NCBI RefSeq assembly: GCF_014218295.1
Contig: NZ_AP023287.1
Location: forward strand, 3,162,001 to 3,226,000
From: Mycolicibacterium litorale
Lineage (GTDB): Bacteria > Actinomycetota > Actinomycetes > Mycobacteriales > Mycobacteriaceae
Length of the DNA: 64,000 nucleotides
Reading direction: 5' to 3'
Every line of letters begins with the position of its first letter. Positions within the stretch are counted from its first letter, which is position 1. Of the stretch, positions 8,550 to 17,009 are shown in pieces. The notes under the pieces were generated by a model. It saw only the letters and a list, made by a program, of their open reading frames with translations, made no database searches and had not been told where the DNA came from. A program made the translations under genes and the position numbers.

Positions 8550-9604
8550 GCGATCCCGACGTTCTCGCGCACGCGCGCGTAGTCCGCGTGCAAACGCGCC
8601 CGCAGCGTGTCGACCGCCGTAGAGGTCCTGCGCCGGATGGCGTCGGCATCGGCGAGGGTCTGCAGCACCCGGTCGACGAGTTCGCCGCCGGTCACCCGGT
8701 CGGTGCGCAGCAGCGAGCGCTCGTCGTCGATCGACAGCGCGAAATCGCGGCACTTGGGCTGGTATTCGAGGGAGACCACCGGGGTGCCCGACAGCGACGC
8801 CAGGATCCCGGCGTGCAGCCTGCTGACGACGACGGCCGAACAGCCGGCGAACTGTGCCGCGGCCGCGGCCGCGTCGACAGGGAGCACGATGTCCGCCGAC
8901 ACCCCCGCGAGCGCCCGCCCGGTCCACTTCTCGTCGTCGGGGTTCATCAGCACGCCCACGAATCGGTAGCCCCGCGCGGCGAGTTCACCGACCGCCACGG
9001 TCACCTCGGCCACCACCCGCTCCGGGTCGTGGCCCCATAGATCGTCGCCGAAGCCGAGGTTCAGGCCGATCAGTCCGTCGACCGGTTTCGCCTCGGGCGA
9101 CGGCAGCACGAGCGCCGGATCCCCCGACACACTGACCTCGAAACCGGCGTCGGCGAGCAGTTCGGCGCTGCGCGGCCCGCGCACCGACACGGTGTCGAAC
9201 CGTTCGAGCAGCGGCACCCACCGTGCCAACTCGTTACCGCCGGATCCGCTTCTGCGGCCGATGAAGACCGGATCCTCGACGCCGACGCCGATGGCGTAGT
9301 CACCCCGGCCGGTCCGTTTCGCGGCGCTGGTGATCAGCCGCCGCCAGTGCCGCCTGCCGATCAGCGTGCCACCGCCGACCACCTGGGCGCTCTGCCGCAG
9401 CGGTTTCGTCAAACCCGTTGCCGTGGCGCGAATCCACTCATGCGGGAAGCGCGGCAGGTCGAGGAACGTGGCGCCGGGCAACTGTGAGCGCACCGCGTCG
9501 TAGATCGCGTCGTCACCGAGATTGCCCTTACCGTGCCAGCCGAGGTAGCCGACGTAGGGCACCGCGGCCGCCGTCACGCCGCATCGCTCGCGGTCATCTG
9601 TCAC
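8546..9604 (-). CDS. Polysaccharide pyruvyl transferase family protein
   Basis: A 352-residue protein of the polysaccharide pyruvyl transferase (CsaB/WcaK) family, which transfers pyruvate from PEP to a sugar as a cyclic ketal. Motifs: GNLGDDAIYDAV near residue 27, QVVGGGTLIG near 73, SVRGPRSAELL near 137, SGDPALVLP near 159 and SRLHAGILASLSGTPVVSLE near 265-285, the His being the family's conserved residue. No membrane helix. The start at 9604 overlaps the mmpL stop (9594) by 11 bp, so it is probably co-translated with mmpL. M. smegmatis LOS carries pyruvylated glucose and its LOS locus has pyruvyl transferases, which supports the LOS assignment. The exact acceptor sugar is unknown. Confidence 0.85.
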   Translation of the reverse strand: MTDDRERCGVTAAAVPYVGYLGWHGKGNLGDDAIYDAVRSQLPGATFLDLPRFPHEWIRATATGLTKPLRQSAQVVGGGTLIGRRHWRRLITSAAKRTGRGDYAIGVGVEDPVFIGRRSGSGGNELARWVPLLERFDTVSVRGPRSAELLADAGFEVSVSGDPALVLPSPEAKPVDGLIGLNLGFGDDLWGHDPERVVAEVTVAVGELAARGYRFVGVLMNPDDEKWTGRALAGVSADIVLPVDAAAAAAQFAGCSAVVVSRLHAGILASLSGTPVVSLEYQPKCRDFALSIDDERSLLRTDRVTGGELVDRVLQTLADADAIRRRTSTAVDTLRARLHADYARVRENVGIA

Positions 9605-12600
9605 CTTCCCGCGGACCGGGATCCGCTGCTGGTCCGTGTTCCGTCGCGACGATCGGTTCGGTCTGCAGGTCGTGGAGTTGGGCGCGGTACGTGCGGTAGT
9701 TCGCCGTCACCTCCGCAAGCCGTTGGCGCACCCGCGATCTCGGCGTCGCGGGCAAGGCTACCGCCCCGCCGTTCCCGACGCCGGCGGGGACCAGATCGTC
9801 GTATTTCGGTTTGGACGGCCACCAGTTCGCGTTCCCGATCAGCACGGCGGCAGCGGGCACCGTGATGGTGCGCACGATGAACGTGTCCAGCAGCAGGCCG
9901 ACCCCGATGACGAAGCCGAGCTGGATGACCGTGCCGATGCTGCTGACCGTCAGCGACAGCATCGACGCCGCGAAGATCAGCCCGGCCGAGGTGATCACAC
10001 CACCGGTGGCGCCGACGGTGCGGATGATGCCGGTGCGGATCCCGTCGCGGGACTCCTCGCGTATTCGCGCGATCAGCAACAGGTTGTAGTCGGCGCCCAC
10101 CGCCACCAGCACCAGGAACGCCATGCCCGGCACCGTCCAGGCGAGTTCCTGACCGAGGATGAATTGGAAGAACAGCACCCCGATGCCGATCGCCGATACG
10201 TAGGACAACACCACCGACGCCACGAGGTAGATCGGCGCGACGATCGCGCGCAGCAGCACCACGAGGATCAGGAACACCACCAGCAGCGTGACGATGATGA
10301 TGAACCGGATGTCGTCGTTGTAGTAGTGGCGCAGATCGTTCTGCACCGGTGAGAACCCCACCATGGTGATCTCGGCGTTGGCCAGTGTGGTGTTGGGCCT
10401 TGCGCTTTCGGCCGCGTCGATGATGTCGGCGACCTGGTCCATCGCCTCGGTGCCGAACGGATCGAGCGCGGTCTGCACGAGGTAGCGGGCGGTGTGGCCG
10501 TCCTTGGCCACGAACAGGTTCGCCGCCTTCTTGAACTCCTCCTGGGTCAGGATCTGCGGCGGGATGTAGAAGCCGGCCTGATTGGGTTGCGACGCATCGC
10601 GTTTCATCGCCAACAGGAAGTCCGACGCCTGATCGAGGCCGCCCCCGATGTTCTTGGTCTGGTCGACCAGCAGCTGGACACCCTCGGCCAGTTGGCGGCT
10701 CGAATCGGCCAGGGTGTTCGCGCCCTGGGTGACCTCGCGGATCTTGTTCTGCACACCGTTCGGCTCGTCGAGGCCGAGTTCGCGGGCCGCGGCGGTCGCG
10801 GTCCTGAGGCTCTTGCTGAGCCCCTGGATCGTCTCGTCGAGGGTCTGGAAGCCCTCGGTGTTCTGCAGCTGGCTGCCGAGATCGGAGATGCTGTTGAGGT
10901 AGGGGCTCTCGCGGGTGCTGACGATGCGGCGCATGTCTTCGCGCGAGGCCACGCACTCCGGGTCGGCGTCGCACGTCGGGCTGGTGTCGAGGGAGCGCAG
11001 CACCGGATCGGCCCAGGCGTAGATGTCGGTCATGCGATTGACGTCGACGCCGATCGCGTTGCCCAGGTCGCGCATGTTGGTGACCAGTGTGGCCGTCCGG
11101 TCGATCTCGTCGAGCGTCTTGGCGCCGCCGTACTTTCGCGACATGTCGTCGAGCGCGCCGGCCAGTCCGCGCACACTGCCCACGGCGCCCATCACGCCGT
11201 CGCGGACCTGGTCGAGGACGTCGGCGAGTTGATGTGCACCGCCGCTGAGCCGGTTGAGGTTGCTGTCGTTGTCCTGGATCAGGGTCGACGCCTCGTCGAG
11301 TTTGCCGCCGACCTCGCCGGCCTGGTAGGTGGCTTTGGCCTGTTCGAGCATCTCCCCCGTCGGCCTGGTGATGCCGCGCACCATGTCGATGTCGGGCAGC
11401 GCGGCGATCCGCTGCGCCATCTCCTCCATGTCGGCCAGGGATCGCGGCGAACGCAGATCCTGGTCGGGCGCATGGATGACGATGAACTGCTGCATCGTGG
11501 TGCTGATCGGGAAGTGGTCGTCCATCGCCTCGTAGCCGCGGTTGGACTCCGAATCGGCGGGCAGCGCCTTGCGGTCGTCGTAGTTGAACTGGATGAACGC
11601 CGCGCACGCCGCCAACGCGATCAGCACGACGAGGCTGCCCGCCAGGTGGATGACCGGTCTGCGCACGATGTGGATGCCGGAGCTGCGCCAGAACCGTCCC
11701 GTCAGGTCCTTGCGCGGTTTGACCCAGCCGCGCCGCCCGGCGAGCACGATGAGCGCGGGCAGCAGGGTGATCGAGGCGAGGAAGCCGATCGCGATGGTCA
11801 CCGACAGGGCGGGGCCGACGGTGGCGAAGACACCGAGGGTGGTGAACGCCAGCCCGAGGAACGCGATCGCCGTGGTCGCCGCGGACCCCGCCACCACCTT
11901 GCCGATGGTCACCAGTGCGCCCACCATGGCGTCGTCGGACTCCATGCCTTCGCGCACGAGTTCGTGATATCGGCTGAAGAAGAAGATCGAGAAGTCGGTG
12001 CCCGCCCCCATCAGCATGCCGGTCATCAGCACGATGGTCTGCGGCCCCAGGCCGAGGCCGAGTTCGCCGAGCCCGGCCACCGTCTGGTTGGCCACACCGA
12101 GGGCGAGCCCGATGGTGAGCAACGGGATGAGCATCCCGATGATGCTGCGGTAGACGATCAGCAGGATGGTCAGGATCGTTCCCACCGTGGCGATCTCGAT
12201 CACCCGCTGATCGCGCGCACCGATGGCGTTGATGTCCTCCAGCGTCGCCGCCGCGCCGACCATGTTGGCCTGCAGTGTGGTGCCCGCCGTCGTCTCCTTG
12301 ACGATGTCGCTGGCGGCACGGTAGGCGGCCTGCCCCTTGGGGGTGCCCATGTTGCCGGCCAGGCTCACGGGCAGGTTCCAGGCCTTCCCGTCCTTGCTGG
12401 TCATCACTTGCCGCAGTTCGGGAGTCGCGACGAAGTCCTGCGTGGAGATCACATGTTCTTTGTCGGCCTTCAACCGTTCGACGAGGGTCTTGTACGTCGC
12501 CTCGTCCTCGGGCGACAGACCGTTGTCGTTGCTGAGGATGACGACGTTGAGGTTGCCGGCGTTGGTCTCCTCCGCGCCTTTGAACGCATCGCTCATCTGC

Positions 12601-12812
12601 TTGCTGGCGACCATGACCGGCGAGTCAGGCGGCAGGAATTCGGGCGGGTTCTTCTGCGACACCACCGCAAGCGGCGGGATGAGCAGGAACAGCACGGCCG
12701 CCGTCGCGACCCACGTGACGATGATCCACACCGGATGGCGGACGATGAAGCGGCCGAGAAGGGGAAGACCCCCGTCGGCCAACGCACCACGGAGTCTGGT
12801 GCGGTTGAACAT
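9594..12812 (-). CDS. MmpL-family RND lipid transporter (MmpL12/MmpL10 type)
   Basis: A 1072-residue RND protein. One membrane helix near residue 24-45 precedes a first periplasmic domain. A helical bundle follows, with GAGTDFSIFFFSRYHE (near 285) as the first Asp-Tyr-type proton-relay motif. After a long second periplasmic domain (about 410-820), which contains a Cys pair in CDADPEC, comes a second bundle with AVGADYNLLLIARIREE (near 910). There is a short cytoplasmic tail of about 75 residues. The ATG at 12812 is chosen because TAGCGT lies 7 nt upstream (leaderless); a GTG three codons earlier is open. I recall close resemblance to M. tuberculosis MmpL12, which sits in the LOS-like region. 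Role: proton-driven movement of the acylated trehalose or LOS lipid across the inner membrane. Confidence 0.9.
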   Translation of the reverse strand: MFNRTRLRGALADGGLPLLGRFIVRHPVWIIVTWVATAAVLFLLIPPLAVVSQKNPPEFLPPDSPVMVASKQMSDAFKGAEETNAGNLNVVILSNDNGLSPEDEATYKTLVERLKADKEHVISTQDFVATPELRQVMTSKDGKAWNLPVSLAGNMGTPKGQAAYRAASDIVKETTAGTTLQANMVGAAATLEDINAIGARDQRVIEIATVGTILTILLIVYRSIIGMLIPLLTIGLALGVANQTVAGLGELGLGLGPQTIVLMTGMLMGAGTDFSIFFFSRYHELVREGMESDDAMVGALVTIGKVVAGSAATTAIAFLGLAFTTLGVFATVGPALSVTIAIGFLASITLLPALIVLAGRRGWVKPRKDLTGRFWRSSGIHIVRRPVIHLAGSLVVLIALAACAAFIQFNYDDRKALPADSESNRGYEAMDDHFPISTTMQQFIVIHAPDQDLRSPRSLADMEEMAQRIAALPDIDMVRGITRPTGEMLEQAKATYQAGEVGGKLDEASTLIQDNDSNLNRLSGGAHQLADVLDQVRDGVMGAVGSVRGLAGALDDMSRKYGGAKTLDEIDRTATLVTNMRDLGNAIGVDVNRMTDIYAWADPVLRSLDTSPTCDADPECVASREDMRRIVSTRESPYLNSISDLGSQLQNTEGFQTLDETIQGLSKSLRTATAAARELGLDEPNGVQNKIREVTQGANTLADSSRQLAEGVQLLVDQTKNIGGGLDQASDFLLAMKRDASQPNQAGFYIPPQILTQEEFKKAANLFVAKDGHTARYLVQTALDPFGTEAMDQVADIIDAAESARPNTTLANAEITMVGFSPVQNDLRHYYNDDIRFIIIVTLLVVFLILVVLLRAIVAPIYLVASVVLSYVSAIGIGVLFFQFILGQELAWTVPGMAFLVLVAVGADYNLLLIARIREESRDGIRTGIIRTVGATGGVITSAGLIFAASMLSLTVSSIGTVIQLGFVIGVGLLLDTFIVRTITVPAAAVLIGNANWWPSKPKYDDLVPAGVGNGGAVALPATPRSRVRQRLAEVTANYRTYRAQLHDLQTEPIVATEHGPAADPGPREGDR

Positions 12813-12819
12813 GATTTTC

Positions 12820-12825
12820 ACGCTA
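12820..12825 (-). promoter_or_regulatory. -10 element of the mmpL-pyruvyl transferase transcript
   Basis: On the minus strand TAGCGT is followed by 7 nt and the ATG at 12812. The 12813-12973 spacer also carries the promoter of the divergent GT-B gene; GTTGTAATC around 12913-12921 is a candidate for that direction. Confidence 0.45.
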
Positions 12826-12973
12826 CACGGCTCACAAGATCAAAACCCCTGACGCAGTTGCGCTCAGCGCACAGCGCCGGTTCCCTCGCCGAGCACCCCT
12901 CGACCCGATCCATGTTGTAATCGAGTGTGCCCTCGTTGCCGTTACATGCCGCCCTGCGAATCAAGCCGCGCCG

Positions 12974-14239
12974 GTGAGATTCGTCGTCGCCGTCCACGGC
13001 ACCCGCGGCGATGTCGAGCCCTGCGCCGCCGTCGCGCTCGAACTCGTCCGGCGTGGGCACGAGGTGCGGACGGCGGTGCCGCCCAACCTGGTTTCCTTCG
13101 TCGAGGAGTGCGGACTGGGCGTACCGGTGCCCTACGGGGTGGATTCCCAGAAGCAGCTCGACGCCGACATCTTCCGCGAGTGGTACAAGCTGCGGAACCC
13201 GCTCACGGTGCTGCGCGAGGCCCGGGAGTACGTGGTCGAGGGCTGGGGGCAGATGAGCCGTTCGCTGTGCGCGCTGGCCGACGGCGCCGACCTGATCCTC
13301 ACCGGCACCACCTACCAGGAACTCGCCGCCAATGTGGCCGAGGCACAGGACATCCCGCTGGCGGCGCTGCACTACTTCCCGGTGCGCCCGAACTCCAAGG
13401 TGCTGCCCGTACCGCTGCCGTCGGCGGTGGTCGGCCCGGCGTGGGCGGTCGGTGAGTGGGCGCACTGGCGGGTGCTCAAAGGCGCCGAGGACGATCAGCG
13501 GCGCGAACTCGGCCTTCCCCCGGCCACCACCCGCGCGGTACGGCGCATGGTCGAGGGCGGTGCGCTCGAGATCCAGGCCTACGACGAGATGTTCTTTCCC
13601 GGCCTGGCCGACGAGTGGGGACCGGAGCGTCCCCTGGTCGGGGCCATCACACTCGAGAAGCACACCGAGGCCGACGACGACGTGGTGTCCTGGATCGCGT
13701 CCGGCACGCCGCCGATCTACTTCGGATTCGGCAGTATGCCGGTGAAATCGCCGGCCGAGGCGGTCGCGATGATCGAGGCGGCCTGCGCGGACCTGGGCGA
13801 ACGGGCACTGATCTGTTCGGGGGTGCTGGACGTCGAGGACCTGCGGCACGCGGACCACGTCAAGATCGTGCGCAGCGTCAGCCACGCGGCGGTGTTCCCG
13901 TTGTGCCGGGCCGTTGTTCACCACGGTGGGGCGGGGACGACGGCGGCCGGCGTGCGTGCCGGGGTACCCACCCTGGTGCTGTGGGTCGGTGCCGAACAGC
14001 CCATCTGGGGTGCCAGCGTCAAACACCTCGGTGTCGGCGAATACCAACGGTTCTCGGCCACCACGCCGACCTCGCTGCGCAAGGCCCTGGGCAAGGTCCT
14101 GAGCCCGGGGTACGCCGCGCGGGCCCGCGAGGTCGCAGCGGCGATGACGAAACCGGCCACGAGTGTGGGAACTGCGGCCGACCTTCTCGAAGATGCGGCG
14201 CGTGAAGGGCGCCGGCACAGTCAGACGATCTCGCCGTAG
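12974..14239 (+). CDS. GT-B (GT1/GT28-like) glycosyltransferase, Rv1524/Rv1526c type
   Basis: A 421-residue UDP-sugar-type glycosyltransferase. The N-terminal Rossmann domain starts MRFVVAVHGTRGDVEPCAAVALEL, with the GTRGD loop typical of sterol/glycopeptide glycosyltransferases. The C-terminal donor domain has PPIYFGFGSMPVKSP (near 238) and the donor motif VHHGGAGTTAAGVRAGVPTL near residue 314. These enzymes occur in GPL and LOS loci of mycobacteria. The GTG at 12974 is the first start matching the family N-terminus. Its 3' end overlaps the convergent acyltransferase gene by 19 bp. Predicted: addition of a deoxyhexose or hexose to the glycolipid; donor not determinable. Confidence 0.88.
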   Translation: MRFVVAVHGTRGDVEPCAAVALELVRRGHEVRTAVPPNLVSFVEECGLGVPVPYGVDSQKQLDADIFREWYKLRNPLTVLREAREYVVEGWGQMSRSLCALADGADLILTGTTYQELAANVAEAQDIPLAALHYFPVRPNSKVLPVPLPSAVVGPAWAVGEWAHWRVLKGAEDDQRRELGLPPATTRAVRRMVEGGALEIQAYDEMFFPGLADEWGPERPLVGAITLEKHTEADDDVVSWIASGTPPIYFGFGSMPVKSPAEAVAMIEAACADLGERALICSGVLDVEDLRHADHVKIVRSVSHAAVFPLCRAVVHHGGAGTTAAGVRAGVPTLVLWVGAEQPIWGASVKHLGVGEYQRFSATTPTSLRKALGKVLSPGYAARAREVAAAMTKPATSVGTAADLLEDAAREGRRHSQTISP

Positions 14240-15591
14240 AGGTCGAACTCGGCCAGCGTCAACGTGGTGAGATCGCGCAGTCGGCGCTTGGTGTTGGCGC
14301 CGCCGGGCTGGTACGACACGATGCCGATGGAGATCACGTCACCGAGGCGCACGCACGCGACGACGAGTTGGCCACCGGCGCGTTCGATCTGCTCGCGGGT
14401 GAGGTCCTGGTCCACCCCGCGCAGCATGAAGTACTCGGCGTCGGAGCCGTCCGGACGGCCGACCGCCGGATCGATCTCGCCGAGGTTCGAACACGACACC
14501 GGAAGGTCGCCGAACATGACGTCGGCGGCGCGGCGGACGGCCCGCTTGGGGACGAACGGCGTCAGCGGCAGCAGTGCGAACGTCTCGTCGGGCACCTCGC
14601 GCATCGTGGTGAGGGCCTGGCGGATCGCCGCGCGGCTGTCGGACAGGTCGCTGGTGACCCGCGCCGGGTCGACGCTCACGGTGGTGATCGAGACCGCGTT
14701 CGCGCGGGTGTCGTCGGGTGTGCGCTCACTGATCGCGATCAACAGCGACACGGCGCCGTCCTCGGGGTGGTGCCGTCCCGTGCGTTCGGCCAGTCGCGCC
14801 GCGAAACCGGCCAGCAGCGAATACGTCGTGCCGTTGAGCTTCTCCGCGCACGCGTCCCAGTGGGAGGCGTCGACGAACGCGTTGATCGCCGGGATGATCA
14901 CCGGCTCGTCGCCGTCGGTGACGCTCACCTGCGGACGCGTCGCACCCGACTGCGCGAAGTCCTGGCGCCGCCGCAAACCCAACCGCACCGCCGCCGCCAG
15001 TGTGCGGCCCACCTCAGGCAGGTCGCGCACCGTCTGGCGGGCGTCGGCCCGCACGGCCGCCCCGCGGGACCGGGCACCGGCAGGGGCGTATCCGAGGTGG
15101 CGGGTCCGGCCCTCGGCCGCGTCGGCCACCGACCGCAGCAACCCGATTCCGTCGGTCACACAGTGTGACGCCACCAGGCTGATCGCGGTCGACCCGTCGT
15201 CCATCGGCAGCATCGCCAGATGCCAGCTCGGCCCGTACTCCGGATCGATCGGCACCGCCGAACGTTCGTCGATCCAGTCGCTGAGTTCGGTGCGCGGCCG
15301 CGGCCCGGCCATCTCCAGCGGACCGCCGCGGGCCGACACCCACCGGTGCCTGCCGAAGGGCAGCGCCGACGGCTCGATGCGCCGCCCGAGCAGGCTGTGG
15401 TCGAGGTTGGCGTGGAACCGCCGCAGCGCGTCGACGTCGACCGGATGCTCGTACACCCACACCGCCTGCGCCAGCTTGCCGGGACCGGTCGCGCGCAGCT
15501 GCAGGAACGCGGCCTGGTCGATGTAGGCCAGCCGGTCGTCGCACACCTGCCCCTCGTGCCGTGACACCTTGGGGCGCATCTGGATCGCCAT
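14221..15591 (-). CDS. WS/PapA-like acyltransferase, second tandem copy (PapA4-type)
   Basis: A 456-residue condensation-fold acyltransferase. It begins RLAYIDQAAFLQL and carries ASHCVTDGIGLL with His143 and Asp147 forming the HxxxDG catalytic motif. C-terminal features are SCSNLGEIDP and the ISIGIVSYQPGG core strand. It is homologous throughout to the protein encoded immediately upstream (shared RHRWVS, ELSDWIDER, DTRANAV and LLPLTPFxPKRAV stretches). The ATG at 15591 lies 11 nt after the upstream stop. Such enzymes transfer acyl groups onto trehalose or sugar hydroxyls. With its sibling and the PapA at 17009-18475 it would place different acyl chains on the LOS core. PapA4 (Rv1528c) identity is inferred from locus position. 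Confidence 0.82.
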   Translation of the reverse strand: MAIQMRPKVSRHEGQVCDDRLAYIDQAAFLQLRATGPGKLAQAVWVYEHPVDVDALRRFHANLDHSLLGRRIEPSALPFGRHRWVSARGGPLEMAGPRPRTELSDWIDERSAVPIDPEYGPSWHLAMLPMDDGSTAISLVASHCVTDGIGLLRSVADAAEGRTRHLGYAPAGARSRGAAVRADARQTVRDLPEVGRTLAAAVRLGLRRRQDFAQSGATRPQVSVTDGDEPVIIPAINAFVDASHWDACAEKLNGTTYSLLAGFAARLAERTGRHHPEDGAVSLLIAISERTPDDTRANAVSITTVSVDPARVTSDLSDSRAAIRQALTTMREVPDETFALLPLTPFVPKRAVRRAADVMFGDLPVSCSNLGEIDPAVGRPDGSDAEYFMLRGVDQDLTREQIERAGGQLVVACVRLGDVISIGIVSYQPGGANTKRRLRDLTTLTLAEFDLYGEIV

Positions 15592-15602
15592 CGGACAGCG
15601 CC

Positions 15603-17009
15603 TCAGATGACCGTGGCGGTCAGACCGAAGTCCGCCAGCGCCGCCGTCGTCAACTCCCGCAGCCGCGGTTTGGAATTCGTGGTGCCCGGCTGGTATCCGA
15701 TCACCGCGATCGACATCTTGCCGCCGACCCTGGCGCCGATCACGGTGAGCAGGCCGCGGCGCTGCTCGAGCACCGAGCGCGGGATGTAACGGTCCACTCC
15801 ACGCAGGATCACATAGTCCGCGTCGGTGCCGTCGACGCGACCGATCTCGGGGGGCAGTTCGCCGAGGTTCGAGCACGACACGGGCAGGTCGGAGAAGCCG
15901 AAAGCCACGTCGGCGGTGGACTTCACGGCCCGCTTCGGGATGAACGGCGTCAACGGCAGCAGCGCAAGCGTCTCGTCGGGTTCCTCCCGCATCGCCTTGA
16001 GCGCCTGTTTGATCGCCGCCCTGGCGGCCGTGAGGTCCTGGGTCACGCCGTCGGGGTCGATCCTGGCGTTGGCGAGCATCACCGCGTTTGCGCGGGTGTC
16101 CTCGAGGGTGCGGTCGTTGATGGGGATGATGAACGGCACCGGCCCGCTGCCCGGCTGGTGGCGCCCGATCCGCTCGGACAGCATCGCGCCGAAACCCGCC
16201 AGCAGCGAATAGCTGTTGCCGCCCAGGGCTTCTGCCCGCGCGTCCCACTCGTCGCCGTCGACGAACAATGACACCGCGGGGACCACGACGTGCTCGTCGC
16301 GTCCGGTGGCGGCGGCCTCGGACGTGCCGCCGCGAGCGAAGTCCTTGCGCCTGCGGTAGGCCAGCTTGGCCGCCGCGACGAGGGTCCGGCCGATCTCGGG
16401 CGCGTCGCGCAGCGTCTGGCGCGCATCGGCGGCGATACCGCGAAGCCTGGTGCGCGCACCGGGCATCGGATATCCGAAGTCGGGGGTGTTTCCGGTGACG
16501 GCGTTGAACACCGTCAACAGGGCCCCGCCCCCGTCGCCGATGCAGTGCGAACCGACCAGGCTGACCGCGGTGGAGCCGTCGGTCATCGGCAGCACACCCA
16601 GATGCCAGGCCGGTCCCCATTCCGGATCCACCGGCAACTGCGCGCGCTCGTCGATCCAGTCGCTGAGTTCTGACCGGGGACGCGGGGTCTCCTCGACGTC
16701 GATGCGCGACGGCGGCCCCAGCGACGACACCCAGCGATGCCTGCCGAACGGCAGCGGCGAGGGTTCGATCCGCCTGCCCGCCAATCCGTATCCGAAGTTG
16801 AGGTGGAACCGCCGCAGGCCGTCGAAGTCGACGGCGCGATCGTAGATCCAGACGCACTGCATGACGGCGGCCTGCCCGGTCGCGCGCAGGCCGAGGAACA
16901 GCGCCTGGTCCAGGTACGACAGCCGCTCGTCGGGTCGCTCTTCGATTCTGGTCACGAGATCGCGGAAAGGCCGCAGTGTCCGGGCCGGCCTCGTCTGCGT
17001 CGACAACAT
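15603..17009 (-). CDS. WS/PapA-like acyltransferase, first tandem copy (PapA4-type)
   Basis: A 468-residue protein with catalytic VGSHCIGDGGGALL (His155, Asp159; HxxxDG). The N-terminus has ERLSYLDQALFLGL, like the LDxxFL entry of WS/DGAT and PapA enzymes, and the C-terminus has PVSCSNLGELPPE and MSIAVIGYQPGT. The ATG shares its A with the TGA of the preceding PapA gene (TGATG at 17007-17011), so translation is tightly coupled. It is a paralogue of the next gene, so one arose by tandem duplication; both keep the His and Asp and both look functional. Likely role: O-acylation of the trehalose-containing core with PKS-derived or straight-chain acyl groups. Confidence 0.82.
   Translation of the reverse strand: MLSTQTRPARTLRPFRDLVTRIEERPDERLSYLDQALFLGLRATGQAAVMQCVWIYDRAVDFDGLRRFHLNFGYGLAGRRIEPSPLPFGRHRWVSSLGPPSRIDVEETPRPRSELSDWIDERAQLPVDPEWGPAWHLGVLPMTDGSTAVSLVGSHCIGDGGGALLTVFNAVTGNTPDFGYPMPGARTRLRGIAADARQTLRDAPEIGRTLVAAAKLAYRRRKDFARGGTSEAAATGRDEHVVVPAVSLFVDGDEWDARAEALGGNSYSLLAGFGAMLSERIGRHQPGSGPVPFIIPINDRTLEDTRANAVMLANARIDPDGVTQDLTAARAAIKQALKAMREEPDETLALLPLTPFIPKRAVKSTADVAFGFSDLPVSCSNLGELPPEIGRVDGTDADYVILRGVDRYIPRSVLEQRRGLLTVIGARVGGKMSIAVIGYQPGTTNSKPRLRELTTAALADFGLTATVI

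Noticed and set aside
10494..12920. 808-residue plus-strand frame opposite mmpL
   Set aside because: Low-complexity Arg/Asp/Gly-rich shadow of a clear MmpL with both membrane bundles and both Asp-Tyr motifs.
14221..16857. 878-residue minus-strand frame spanning both tandem acyltransferases
   Set aside because: Only its second half is protein-like; the first half is out-of-frame reading of the upstream paralogue. Two separate genes with an 11-bp gap explain the data better than a fusion.
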